From: Hippasteria phrygiana
Lineage: Eukaryota; Echinodermata; Asteroidea; Valvatida; Goniasteridae
Direction: 5' to 3'
NCBI GenBank assembly: GCA_037893225.1
Contig: JAZGUH010000205.1
Span: forward strand, 816,501 to 880,500
Length of the DNA stretch: 64,000 bases
Shown: positions 40,791-52,552 of the stretch, in pieces
How the letters are laid out: the number at the start of each line of letters is the position of its first letter
Numbering within the stretch: the stretch's first letter is position 1
The notes under the pieces: generated by a model
The model's database searches: none
Seen by the model: the letters and a program-made list of their open reading frames with translations, nothing else
Told to the model about the DNA's origin: nothing
Program-made: the position numbers and the translations under genes

Positions 40791-43700
40791 CACTTGCACT
40801 GTAACACTTGCACTGTAACACTTGCACTGTAACACTTGCACTGTAACACTTGCACTGTAACACTTGCACTGTAACACTTGCACTGTAACACTTGCACTGT
40901 AACACTTGCACTGTAACACTTGCACTGTAACACTTGCACTCGATCCTTAACCCTAACACTTAAACTCAAACCCTTAACTCTAACACTAATTTTTATATTC
41001 TTAACTCGCTTACTCTATTTTTTCATCAACTTCAGGAGAGATCAACCTCCGGCTCCTGGCTGTCAAGACCTCGAGGCCACCCAAGATCATCATGGACAGA
41101 ACTGGAATGGCCCAGTGAGATAGACAGCATACAGGCTTAGATGAGCACAATAGACCTACGCTGTTTAGTAGATGAGTAAGTCTAACACTCTCACTACCTC
41201 TAACTCTCCTTCTCTCTTACTCTCACATTCTAACCCGATGACTAGCACTTGCACTGTAACACTTGCACTGTAACACTTGCACTGTAACACTTGCACTGTA
41301 ACACTTGCACTGTAACACTTGCACTGTAACACTTGCACTGTAACACTTGCACTGTAACACTTGCACTCGAACCTTCACCCTATCACTTCAACTCGAACCT
41401 TCACCCTAACACTTGAACTCAAACCCTTAACTCTAACACAAATTTGTATATTCTTAACTCGCTTACTCTATTTTTTCATCAACTTCAGGAGAGATCAACC
41501 TCTGGCTCCTGGCTGTCAAGACCTCGAGGCCACCCAAGATCATCATGGACAGAACTGGAATGGCCCAGTGAGATAGACAGCATACAGGCTTAGATGAGCA
41601 CAATAGACCTACGCTGTTTAGTAGATGAGTAAGTCTAACACTCTCACTACCTCTAACTCTCCTTCTCTCTTACTCTCACATTCTAACCCGATGACTAGCA
41701 CTTGCACTGTAACACTTGCACTGTAACACTTGCACTGTAACACTTGCACTGTAACACTTGCACTGTAACACTTGCACTGTAACACTTGCACTGTAACACT
41801 TGCACTCGAACCTTAACCCTAACACTTGCACTGTAACACTTGCACTGTAACACTTGCACTGTAACACTTGCACTGTAACACTTGCACTGTAACACTTGCA
41901 CTGTAACACTTGCACTGTAACACTTGCACTGTAACACTTGCACTGTAACACTTGCACTGTAACACTTGCACTGTAACACTTGCACTGTAACACCTGCACT
42001 GTAACACTTGCACTGTAACACTTGCACTCGAACCTTAACCCTAACACTTAAACTCAAACCCTTAACTCTAACACTAATTTTTATATTCTTAACTCGCTTA
42101 CTCTATTTTTTCATCAACTTCAGGAGAGATCAACCTCCGGCTCCTGGCTGTCAAGACCTCGAGGCCACCCAAGATCATCATGGACAGAACTGGAATGGCC
42201 CAGTGAGATAGACAGCATACAGGCTTAGATGAGCACAATAGACCTACGCTGTTTAGTAGATGAGTAAGTCTAACACTCTAACTACCTCTAACTCTCCTTC
42301 TCTCTTACTCTCACATTCTAACCCGATGACTAGCACTTGCACTGTAACACTTGCACTGTAACACTTGCACTGTAACACTTGCACTGTAACACTTGCACTG
42401 TAACACTTGCACTGTAACACTTGCACTGTAACACTTGCACTGTAACACTTGCACTGTAACACTTGCACTGTAACACTTGCACTGTAACACTTGCACTGTA
42501 ACACTTGCACTGTAACACTTGCACTGTAACACTTGCACTCGAACCTTTACCCTAACACTTGAACTCGAACCTTTACCCTAACACTTGAACTCGAACCTTT
42601 ACCCTAACACTTGAACTCAAACCCTTAACTCTAACACTAATTTTAATATTCTTAACTCGCTTACTCTATTTTTCCATCAACTTCAGGAGAGATCAACATC
42701 CGGCTCCTGGCTGTCAAGACCTCGAGGCCACCCAAGATCATCATGGACAGAACTGGAATGGCCCAGTGAGATAGACAGCTTGCAGGCCTAGATCCGCACA
42801 ATAGACCTACGCTGTTTAGTAGATGAGTAAGTCTAACACTCTCTCTACCTCTGACTCTCCTTCTCTCTTACTCTCACATTCTAACCCAATCACTAGCACT
42901 TGCACTGTAACACTTGCACTGTAACACTTGCACTGTAACACTTGCACTGTAACACTTGCACTGTAACACTTGCACTGTAACACTTGCACTGTAACACTTG
43001 CACTCGAACCTTAACCCTAACACTTGCACTGTAACACTTGAACTCGAACCTTAACCCTAACACTTGCACTGTAACACTTGAACTCGAACCTTAACCCTAA
43101 CACTTGCACTGTAACACTTGAACTCAAACCCTTAACTCTAACACTAATTTTAATATTGCTAACTCGCTTACTTTATTTTTTTCATCAACTTCAGGAGAGA
43201 TCAACATCTGGCTCCTGGCTGTCAAGTCCTCGAGGCCACCCAAGATCATCATGGACAGAACTGGAATGGCCCAGTGAGATAGACAGCATACAGGCTTAGA
43301 TGAGCACAATAGACCTATGCTGTTTAGTAGATGAGTAAGTCTAACACTCTCTCTACCTCTAACTCTCCTTCTCTCTTACTCTCACATTCTAACCCGATCA
43401 CTAGCACTTGCACTGTAACACTTGCACTGTAACACTTGCACTGTAACACTTGCACTGTAACACTTGCACTGTAACACTTGCACTGTAACACTTGCACTGT
43501 AACACTTGCACTGTAACACTTGCACTGTAACACTTGCACTGTAACACTTGCACTGTAACACTTGCACTGTAACACTTGCACTGTAACACTTGCACTGTAA
43601 CACCTGCACTGTAAGACTTGCACTGTAAGACTTGCACTGTAACACTTGCACTCGAACCTTAACCCTAACACTTAAACTCAAACCCTTAACTCTAACACTA

Positions 43701-44035
43701 ATTTTTATATTCTTAACTCGCTTACTCTATTTTTTCATCAACTTCAGGAGAGATCAACCTCCGGCTCCTGGCTGTCAAGACCTCGAGGCCACCCAAGATC
43801 ATCATGGACAGAACTGGAATGGCCCAGTGAGATAGACAGCATACAGGCTTAGATGAGCACAATAGACCTACGCTGTTTAGTAGATGAGTAAGTCTAACAC
43901 TCTCACTACCTCTAACTCTCCTTCTCTCTTACTCTCACATTCTAACCCGATGACTAGCACTTGCACTGTAACACTTGCACTGTAACACTTGCACTCGAAC
44001 CTTAACCCTAACACTTGCACTGTAACACTTGAACT
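40791..44035 (+). repeat. Array segment, anchors 41165-43877
   Basis: Anchors: 41165 e, 41618 d, 42253 a, 42816 b, 43324 c, 43877 a. The order d a b c a matches the start of the higher-order block. The array after 41618 is split by an internal 26-bp module near 41808. The array after 43877 is the joint shortest seen (two copies, 43958-43985). gtaagactt occurs twice near 43613-43640. Confidence 0.82.
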
Positions 44036-45507
44036 CAAACCCTTAACTCTAACACTAATTTTAATATTCCTAACTCGCTTACTTTATTTTTTTCATCAAC
44101 TTCAGGAGAGATCAACATCTGGCTCCTGGCTGTCAAGTCCTCGAGGCCACCCAAGATCATCATGGACAGAACTGGAATGGCCCAGTGAGATAGACAGCTT
44201 GCAGGCCTAGATCAGCACAATAGACCTACGCTGTTTAGTAGATGAGTAAGTCTAACACTCTCTCTACCTCTGACTCTCCTTCTCTCTTACTCTCACATTC
44301 TAACCCGATCACTAGCACTTGCACTGTAACACTTGCACTGTAACACTTGCACTGTAACACTTGCACTGTAACACTTGCACTGTAACACTTGCACTGTAAC
44401 ACTTGCACTGTAACACTTGCACTGTAACACTTGCACTGTAACACTTGCACTCGATCCTTAACCCTAACACTTAAACTCAAACCCTTAACTCTAACACTAA
44501 TTTTTATATTCTTAACTCGCTTACTCTATTTTTTCATCAACTTCAGGAGAGATCAACCTCCGGCTCCTGGCTGTCAAGACCTCGAGGCCACCCAAGATCA
44601 TCATGGACAGAACTGGAATGGCCCAGTGAGATAGACAGCATACAGGCTTAGATGAGCACAATAGACCTACGCTGTTTAGTAGATGAGTAAGTCTAACACT
44701 CTCACTACCTCTAACTCTCCTTCTCTCTTACTCTCACATTCTAACCCGATGACTAGCACTTGCACTGTAACACTTGCACTGTAACACTTGCACTGTAACA
44801 CTTGCACTGTAACACTTGCACTGTAACACTTGCACTGTAACACTTGCACTGTAACACTTGCACTGTAACACTTGCACTGTAACACTTGCACTCGAACCTT
44901 CACCCTATCACTTCAACTCGAACCTTCACCCTAACACTTGAACTCAAACCCTTAACTCTAACACAAATTTGTATATTCTTAACTCGCTTACTCTATTTTT
45001 TCATCAACTTCAGGAGAGATCAACCTCTGGCTCCTGGCTGTCAAGACCTCGAGGCCACCCAAGATCATCATGGACAGAACTGGAATGGCCCAGTGAGATA
45101 GACAGCATACAGGCTTAGATGAGCACAATAGACCTACGCTGTTTAGTAGATGAGTAAGTCTAACACTCTCACTACCTCTAACTCTCCTTCTCTCTTACTC
45201 TCACATTCTAACCCGATGACTAGCACTTGCACTGTAACACTTGCACTGTAACACTTGCACTGTAACACTTGCACTGTAACACTTGCACTGTAACACTTGC
45301 ACTGTAACACTTGCACTGTAACACTTGCACTGTAACACTTGCACTCGAACCTTAACCCTAACCTTAACCCTAACACTTGCACTGTAACACTTGCACTGTA
45401 ACACTTGCACTGTAACACTTGCACTGTAACACTTGCACTGTAACACTTGCACTGTAACACTTGCACTCGAACCTTAACCCTAACACTTGCACTGTAACAC
45501 TTGAACT
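44036..45507 (+). repeat. C e d trimer, copy 1 (1,472 bp)
   Basis: Anchors 44235 C, 44676 e, 45143 d. All three recur 1,472 bp downstream. The linker after the d array contains a 38-bp telomere-like module (45346-45383) that the next copy has in the shorter 26-bp form. Confidence 0.85.
45346..45383 (+). repeat. Extended telomere-like module (38 bp), second copy
   Basis: Same 38-bp form as at 14098, again inside the array that follows a d core (anchor 45143). It is absent from the sister trimer at 46615, whose internal module has 26 bp. Confidence 0.88.
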
Positions 45508-46925
45508 CAAACCCTTAACTCTAACACTAATTTTAATATTCCTAACTCGCTTACTTTATTTTTTTCATCAACTTCAGGAGAGATCAACATCTGGCTCCTG
45601 GCTGTCAAGTCCTCGAGGCCACCCAAGATCATCATGGACAGAACTGGAATGGCCCAGTGAGATAGACAGCTTGCAGGCCTAGATCAGCACAATAGACCTA
45701 CGCTGTTTAGTAGATGAGTAAGTCTAACACTCTCTCTACCTCTGACTCTCCTTCTCTCTTACTCTCACATTCTAACCCGATCACTAGCACTTGCACTGTA
45801 ACACTTGCACTGTAACACTTGCACTGTAACACTTGCACTGTAACACTTGCACTGTAACACTTGCACTGTAACACTTGCACTGTAACACTTGCACTGTAAC
45901 ACTTGCACTGTAACACTTGCACTCGATCCTTAACCCTAACACTTAAACTCAAACCCTTAACTCTAACACTAATTTTTATATTCTTAACTCGCTTACTCTA
46001 TTTTTTCATCAACTTCAGGAGAGATCAACCTCCGGCTCCTGGCTGTCAAGACCTCGAGGCCACCCAAGATCATCATGGACAGAACTGGAATGGCCCAGTG
46101 AGATAGACAGCATACAGGCTTAGATGAGCACAATAGACCTACGCTGTTTAGTAGATGAGTAAGTCTAACACTCTCACTACCTCTAACTCTCCTTCTCTCT
46201 TACTCTCACATTCTAACCCGATGACTAGCACTTGCACTGTAACACTTGCACTGTAACACTTGCACTGTAACACTTGCACTGTAACACTTGCACTGTAACA
46301 CTTGCACTGTAACACTTGCACTGTAACACTTGCACTGTAACACTTGCACTGTAACACTTGCACTCGAACCTTCACCCTATCACTTCAACTCGAACCTTCA
46401 CCCTAACACTTGAACTCAAACCCTTAACTCTAACACAAATTTGTATATTCTTAACTCGCTTACTCTATTTTTTCATCAACTTCAGGAGAGATCAACCTCT
46501 GGCTCCTGGCTGTCAAGACCTCGAGGCCACCCAAGATCATCATGGACAGAACTGGAATGGCCCAGTGAGATAGACAGCATACAGGCTTAGATGAGCACAA
46601 TAGACCTACGCTGTTTAGTAGATGAGTAAGTCTAACACTCTCACTACCTCTAACTCTCCTTCTCTCTTACTCTCACATTCTAACCCGATGACTAGCACTT
46701 GCACTGTAACACTTGCACTGTAACACTTGCACTGTAACACTTGCACTGTAACACTTGCACTGTAACACTTGCACTGTAACACTTGCACTGTAACACTTGC
46801 ACTCGAACCTTAACCCTAACACTTGCACTGTAACACTTGCACTGTAACACTTGCACTGTAACACTTGCACTGTAACACTTGCACTCGAACCTTAACCCTA
46901 ACACTTGCACTGTAACACTTGAACT
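45508..46925 (+). repeat. C e d trimer, copy 2 (1,418 bp)
   Basis: Anchors 45707 C, 46148 e, 46615 d, followed by a further C at 47125. Spacings 441 and 467 are the same as in copy 1. The final interval is shorter (510 versus 564) through fewer 14-mers and loss of 12 bp in the telomere-like module. Confidence 0.85.
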
Positions 46926-48801
46926 CAAACCCTTAACTCTAACACTAATTTTAATATTCCTAACTCGCTTACTTTATTTTTTTCATCAACTTCAGGAGAG
47001 ATCAACATCTGGCTCCTGGCTGTCAAGTCCTCGAGGCCACCCAAGATCATCATGGACAGAACTGGAATGGCCCAGTGAGATAGACAGCTTGCAGGCCTAG
47101 ATCAGCACAATAGACCTACGCTGTTTAGTAGATGAGTAAGTCTAACACTCTCTCTACCTCTGACTCTCCTTCTCTCTTACTCTCACATTCTAACCCGATG
47201 ACTAGCACTTGCACTGTAACACTTGCACTGTAACACTTGCACTGTAACACTTGCACTGTAACACTTGCACTGTAACACTTGCACTGTAACACTTGCACTG
47301 TAACACTTGCACTGTAACACTTGCACTGTAACACTTGCACTGTAACACTTGCACTGTAACACTTGCACTGTAACACTTGCACTGTAACACTTGCACTGTA
47401 ACACTTGCACTGTAACACCTGCACTGTAACACTTGCACTGTAACACTTGCACTCGAACCTTAACCCTAACACTTAAACTCAAACCCTTAACTCTAACACT
47501 AATTTTTATATTCTTAACTCGCTTACTCTATTTTTTCATCAACTTCAGGAGAGATCAACCTCCGGCTCCTGGCTGTCAAGACCTCGAGGCCACCCAAGAT
47601 CATCATGGACAGAACTGGAATGGCCCAGTGAGATAGACAGCATACAGGCTTAGATGAGCACAATAGACCTACGCTGTTTAGTAGATGAGTAAGTCTAACA
47701 CTCTAACTACCTCTAACTCTCCTTCTCTCTTACTCTCACATTCTAACCCGATGACTAGCACTTGCACTGTAACACTTGCACTGTAACACTTGCACTGTAA
47801 CACTTGCACTGTAACACTTGCACTGTAACACTTGCACTGTAACACTTGCACTGTAACACTTGCACTGTAACACTTGCACTGTAACACTTGCACTGTAACA
47901 CTTGCACTGTAACACTTGCACTGTAACACTTGCACTGTAACACTTGCACTGTAACACTTGCACTGTAACACTTGCACTGTAACACTTGCACTCGAACCTT
48001 TACCCTAACACTTGAACTCGAACCTTTACCCTAACACTTGAACTCGAACCTTTACCCTAACACTTGAACTCAAACCCTTAACTCTAACACTAATTTTAAT
48101 ATTCTTAACTCGCTTACTCTATTTTTCCATCAACTTCAGGAGAGATCAACATCCGGCTCCTGGCTGTCAAGACCTCGAGGCCACCCAAGATCATCATGGA
48201 CAGAACTGGAATGGCCCAGTGAGATAGACAGCTTGCAGGCCTAGATCCGCACAATAGACCTACGCTGTTTAGTAGATGAGTAAGTCTAACACTCTCTCTA
48301 CCTCTGACTCTCCTTCTCTCTTACTCTCACATTCTAACCCAATCACTAGCACTTGCACTGTAACACTTGCACTGTAACACTTGCACTGTAACACTTGCAC
48401 TCGAACCTTAACCCTAACACTTGCACTGTAACACTTGAACTCGAACCTTAACCCTAACACTTGCACTGTAACACTTGAACTCGAACCTTAACCCTAACAC
48501 TTGCACTGTAACACTTGAACTCAAACCCTTAACTCTAACACTAATTTTAATATTGCTAACTCGCTTACTTTATTTTTTTCATCAACTTCAGGAGAGATCA
48601 ACATCTGGCTCCTGGCTGTCAAGTCCTCGAGGCCACCCAAGATCATCATGGACAGAACTGGAATGGCCCAGTGAGATAGACAGCATACAGGCTTAGATGA
48701 GCACAATAGACCTATGCTGTTTAGTAGATGAGTAAGTCTAACACTCTCTCTACCTCTAACTCTCCTTCTCTCTTACTCTCACATTCTAACCCGATCACTA
48801 G

Positions 48802-49263
48802 CACTTGCACTGTAACACTTGCACTGTAACACTTGCACTGTAACACTTGCACTGTAACACTTGCACTGTAACACTTGCACTGTAACACTTGCACTGTAAC
48901 ACTTGCACTGTAACACTTGCACTGTAACACTTGCACTGTAACACTTGCACTGTAACACTTGCACTGTAACACTTGCACTGTAACACTTGCACTGTAACAC
49001 TTGCACTGTAACACTTGCACTGTAACACCTGCACTGTAACACCTGCACTGTAACACCTGCACTGTAACACCTGCACTGTAACACTTGCACTGTAACACTT
49101 GCACTGTAACACTTGCACTGTAACACTTGCACTGTAACACCTGCACTGTAACACCTGCACTGTAACACTTGCACTGTAACACTTGCACTGTAACACCTGC
49201 ACTGTAAGACTTGCACTGTAAGACTTGCACTGTAAGACTTGCACTGTAACACTTGCACTGTAA
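48802..49263 (+). repeat. Longest minisatellite, 33 copies in variant blocks
   Basis: The array is 462 bp, exactly 33 copies. With T = cacttgcactgtaa, C = cacctgcactgtaa and G = gacttgcactgtaa, the order is 16 T, 4 C, 4 T, 2 C, 2 T, 1 C, 3 G, 1 T. Blocks of like variants suggest step-wise duplication of short runs. It also holds the longest reverse-strand reading frame of the window (193 codons, 48721-49302), which I do not consider a gene. Confidence 0.92.
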
Positions 49264-50031
49264 CACTTGCACTCGAACCTTAACCCTAACACTTAAACTC
49301 AAACCCTTAACTCTAACACTAATTTTTATATTCTTAACTCGCTTACTCTATTTTTTCATCAACTTCAGGAGAGATCAACCTCCGGCTCCTGGCTGTCAAG
49401 ACCTCGAGGCCACCCAAGATCATCATGGACAGAACTGGAATGGCCCAGTGAGATAGACAGCATACAGGCTTAGATGAGCACAATAGACCTACGCTGTTTA
49501 GTAGATGAGTAAGTCTAACACTCTCACTACCTCTAACTCTCCTTCTCTCTTACTCTCACATTCTAACCCGATGACTAGCACTTGCACTGTAACACTTGCA
49601 CTGTAACACTTGCACTGTAACACTTGCACTGTAACACTTGCACTGTAACACTTGCACTGTAACACTTGCACTGTAACACTTGCACTGTAACACTTGCACT
49701 CGAACCTTCACCCTATCACTTCAACTCGAACCTTCACCCTAACACTTGAACTCAAACCCTTAACTCTAACACAAATTTGTATATTCTTAACTCGCTTACT
49801 CTATTTTTTCATCAACTTCAGGAGAGATCAACCTCTGGCTCCTGGCTGTCAAGACCTCGAGGCCACCCAAGATCATCATGGACAGAACTGGAATGGCCCA
49901 GTGAGATAGACAGCATACAGGCTTAGATGAGCACAATAGACCTACGCTGTTTAGTAGATGAGTAAGTCTAACACTCTCACTACCTCTAACTCTCCTTCTC
50001 TCTTACTCTCACATTCTAACCCGATGACTAG

Positions 50032-50227
50032 CACCTGCACTGTAACACCTGCACTGTAACACCTGCACTGTAACACCTGCACTGTAACACCTGCACTGTA
50101 ACACCTGCACTGTAACACCTGCACTGTAACACCTGCACTGTAACACCTGCACTGTAACACCTGCACTGTAACACCTGCACTGTAACACCTGCACTGTAAC
50201 ACCTGCACTGTAACACCTGCACTGTAA
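50032..50227 (+). repeat. Minisatellite made only of the C variant, 14 copies
   Basis: Fourteen consecutive copies of cacctgcactgtaa begin right after gatgactag and run to the terminal cacttgcact of the linker. Elsewhere this variant is a singleton or a run of at most five near the right end of an array. This array is therefore homogenised for a variant that is a minority everywhere else. Confidence 0.93.
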
Positions 50228-50332
50228 CACTTGCACTCGAACCTTAACCCTAACACTTAAACTCAAACCCTTAACTCTAACACTAATTTTTATATTCTTA
50301 ACTCGCTTACTCTATTTTTTCATCAACTTCAG

Positions 50333-50472
50333 GAGAGATCAACCTCCGGCTCCTGGCTGTCAAGACCTCGAGGCCACCCAAGATCATCATGGACAGAACT
50401 GGAATGGCCCAGTGAGATAGACAGCATACAGGCTCTGATGAGCACAATAGACCTACGCTGTTTAGTAGATGA
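50333..50472 (+). other. Exon-like cassette with open frame (a core, anchor 50462)
   Basis: At 50431-50440 the sequence is ggctctgatg instead of ggcttagatg. The two-base change removes the TAG that closes the first frame, so this cassette is open from gag-aga to its donor. The acceptor CAG (to 50332) and GTAAGT donor are present. Codon 2-mod-3 length remains, so continuation would depend on the neighbouring exon. I do not call it a gene. Confidence 0.45.
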
Positions 50473-50868
50473 GTAAGTCTAACACTCTCACTACCTCTAA
50501 CTCTCCTTCTCTCTTACTCTCACATTCTAACCCGATGACTAGCACTTGCACTGTAACACTTGCACTGTAACACTTGCACTGTAACACTTGCACTGTAACA
50601 CTTGCACTGTAACACTTGCACTGTAACACTTGCACTGTAACACTTGCACTGTAACACTTGCACTGTAACACTTGCACTCGAACCTTAACCCTAACACTTG
50701 CACTGTAACACTTGAACTCGAACCTTAACCCTAACACTTGCACTGTAACACTTGAACTCGAACCTTAACCCTAACACTTGCACTGTAACACTTGAACTCA
50801 AACCCTTAACTCTAACACTAATTTTAATATTGCTAACTCGCTTACTTTATTTTTTTCATCAACTTCAG

Positions 50869-51008
50869 GAGAGATCAACATCTGGCTCCTGGCTGTCAAG
50901 TCCTCGAGGCCACCCAAGATCATCATGGACAGAACTGGAATGGCCCAGTGAGATAGACAGCATACAGGCTCTGATGAGCACAATAGACCTACGCTGTTTA
51001 GTAGATGA
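50869..51008 (+). other. Exon-like cassette with open frame (c core, anchor 50998)
   Basis: Carries the same ggctctgatg change as the preceding a core although the core type differs, which suggests gene conversion or a crossover between neighbours. The forward frame 50752-51012 runs from the linker through the whole cassette and ends at the taa that overlaps the donor GTAAGT. Confidence 0.45.
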
Positions 51009-52552
51009 GTAAGTCTAACACTCTCACTACCTCTAACTCTCCTTCTCTCTTACTCTCACATTCTAACCCGATGACTAGCACTTGCACTGTAACACTTGCA
51101 CTGTAACACTTGCACTGTAACACTTGCACTGTAACACTTGCACTGTAACACTTGCACTGTAACACTTGCACTGTAACACTTGCACTGTAACACTTGCACT
51201 GTAACACTTGCACTGTAACACTTGCACTGTAACACTTGAACTCAAACCCTTAACTCTAACACTAATTTTAATATTCTTAACTCGCTTACTCTATTTTTCC
51301 ATCAACTTCAGGAGAGATCAACATCCGGCTCCTGGCTGTCAAGACCTCGAGGCCACCCAAGATCATCATGGACAGAACTGGAATGGCCCAGTGAGATAGA
51401 CAGCTTGCAGGCCTAGATCCGCACAATAGACCTACGCTGTTTAGTAGATGAGTAAGTCTAACACTCTCTCTACCTCTGACTCTCCTTCTCTCTTACTCTC
51501 ACATTCTAACCCAATCACTAGCACTTGCACTGTAACACTTGCACTGTAACACTTGCACTGTAACACTTGCACTGTAACACTTGCACTGTAACACTTGCAC
51601 TGTAACACTTGCACTGTAACACTTGCACTGTAACACTTGCACTGTAACACTTGCACTGTAACACTTGCACTGTAACACTTGCACTGTAACACTTGCACTG
51701 TAACACTTGCACTGTAACACTTGAACTGTAACCCTTAACTCTAACACTAATTTTAATATTCCTAACTCGCTTACTTTATTTTTTTCATCAACTTCAGGAG
51801 AGATCAACATCTGGCTCCTGGCTGTCAAGTCCTCGAGGCCACCCAAGATCATCATGGACAGAACTGGAATGGCCCAGTGAGATAGACAGCTTGCAGGCCT
51901 AGATCAGCACAATAGACCTACGCTGTTTAGTAGATGAGTAAGTCTAACACTCTCTCTACCTCTGACTCTCCTTCTCTCTTACTCTCACATTCTAACCCGA
52001 TCACTAGCACTTGCACTGTAACACTTGCACTGTAACACTTGCACTGTAACACTTGCACTGTAACACTTGCACTGTAACACTTGCACTGTAACACTTGCAC
52101 TCGAACCTTCACCCTATCACTTCAACTCGAACCTTCACCCTAACACTTGAACTCAAACCCTTAACTCTAACACAAATTTGTATATTCTTAACTCGCTTAC
52201 TCTATTTTTTCATCAACTTCAGGAGAGATCAACCTCTGGCTCCTGGCTGTCAAGACCTCGAGGCCACCCAAGATCATCATGGACAGAACTGGAATGGCCC
52301 AGTGAGATAGACAGCATACAGGCTTAGATGAGCACAATAGACCTACGCTGTTTAGTAGATGAGTAAGTCTAACACTCTCACTACCTCTAACTCTCCTTCT
52401 CTCTTACTCTCACATTCTAACCCGATGACTAGCACTTGCACTGTAACACTTGCACTGTAACACTTGCACTGTAACACTTGCACTGTAACACTTGCACTGT
52501 AACACTTGCACCGTAACACTTGCACTCGAACCTTTACCCTAACACTTGAACT

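Larger units (their letters stand above)
46926..52552 (+). repeat. Array segment, anchors 47125-52352
   Basis: Anchors: 47125 C, 47678 a, 48269 b, 48721 c, 49498 a, 49951 d, 50462 a, 50998 c, 51441 b-like, 51927 C, 52352 d. This stretch holds the longest minisatellite, the array made of one variant, and the two cores with an open exon-like frame (separate entries). The b-like core before 51441 is joined to its 14-mer array without a cgaacc module. The unit before 51927 shows acttgaactgtaaccctt, a hybrid of 14-mer and core start near 51720. Confidence 0.8.
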
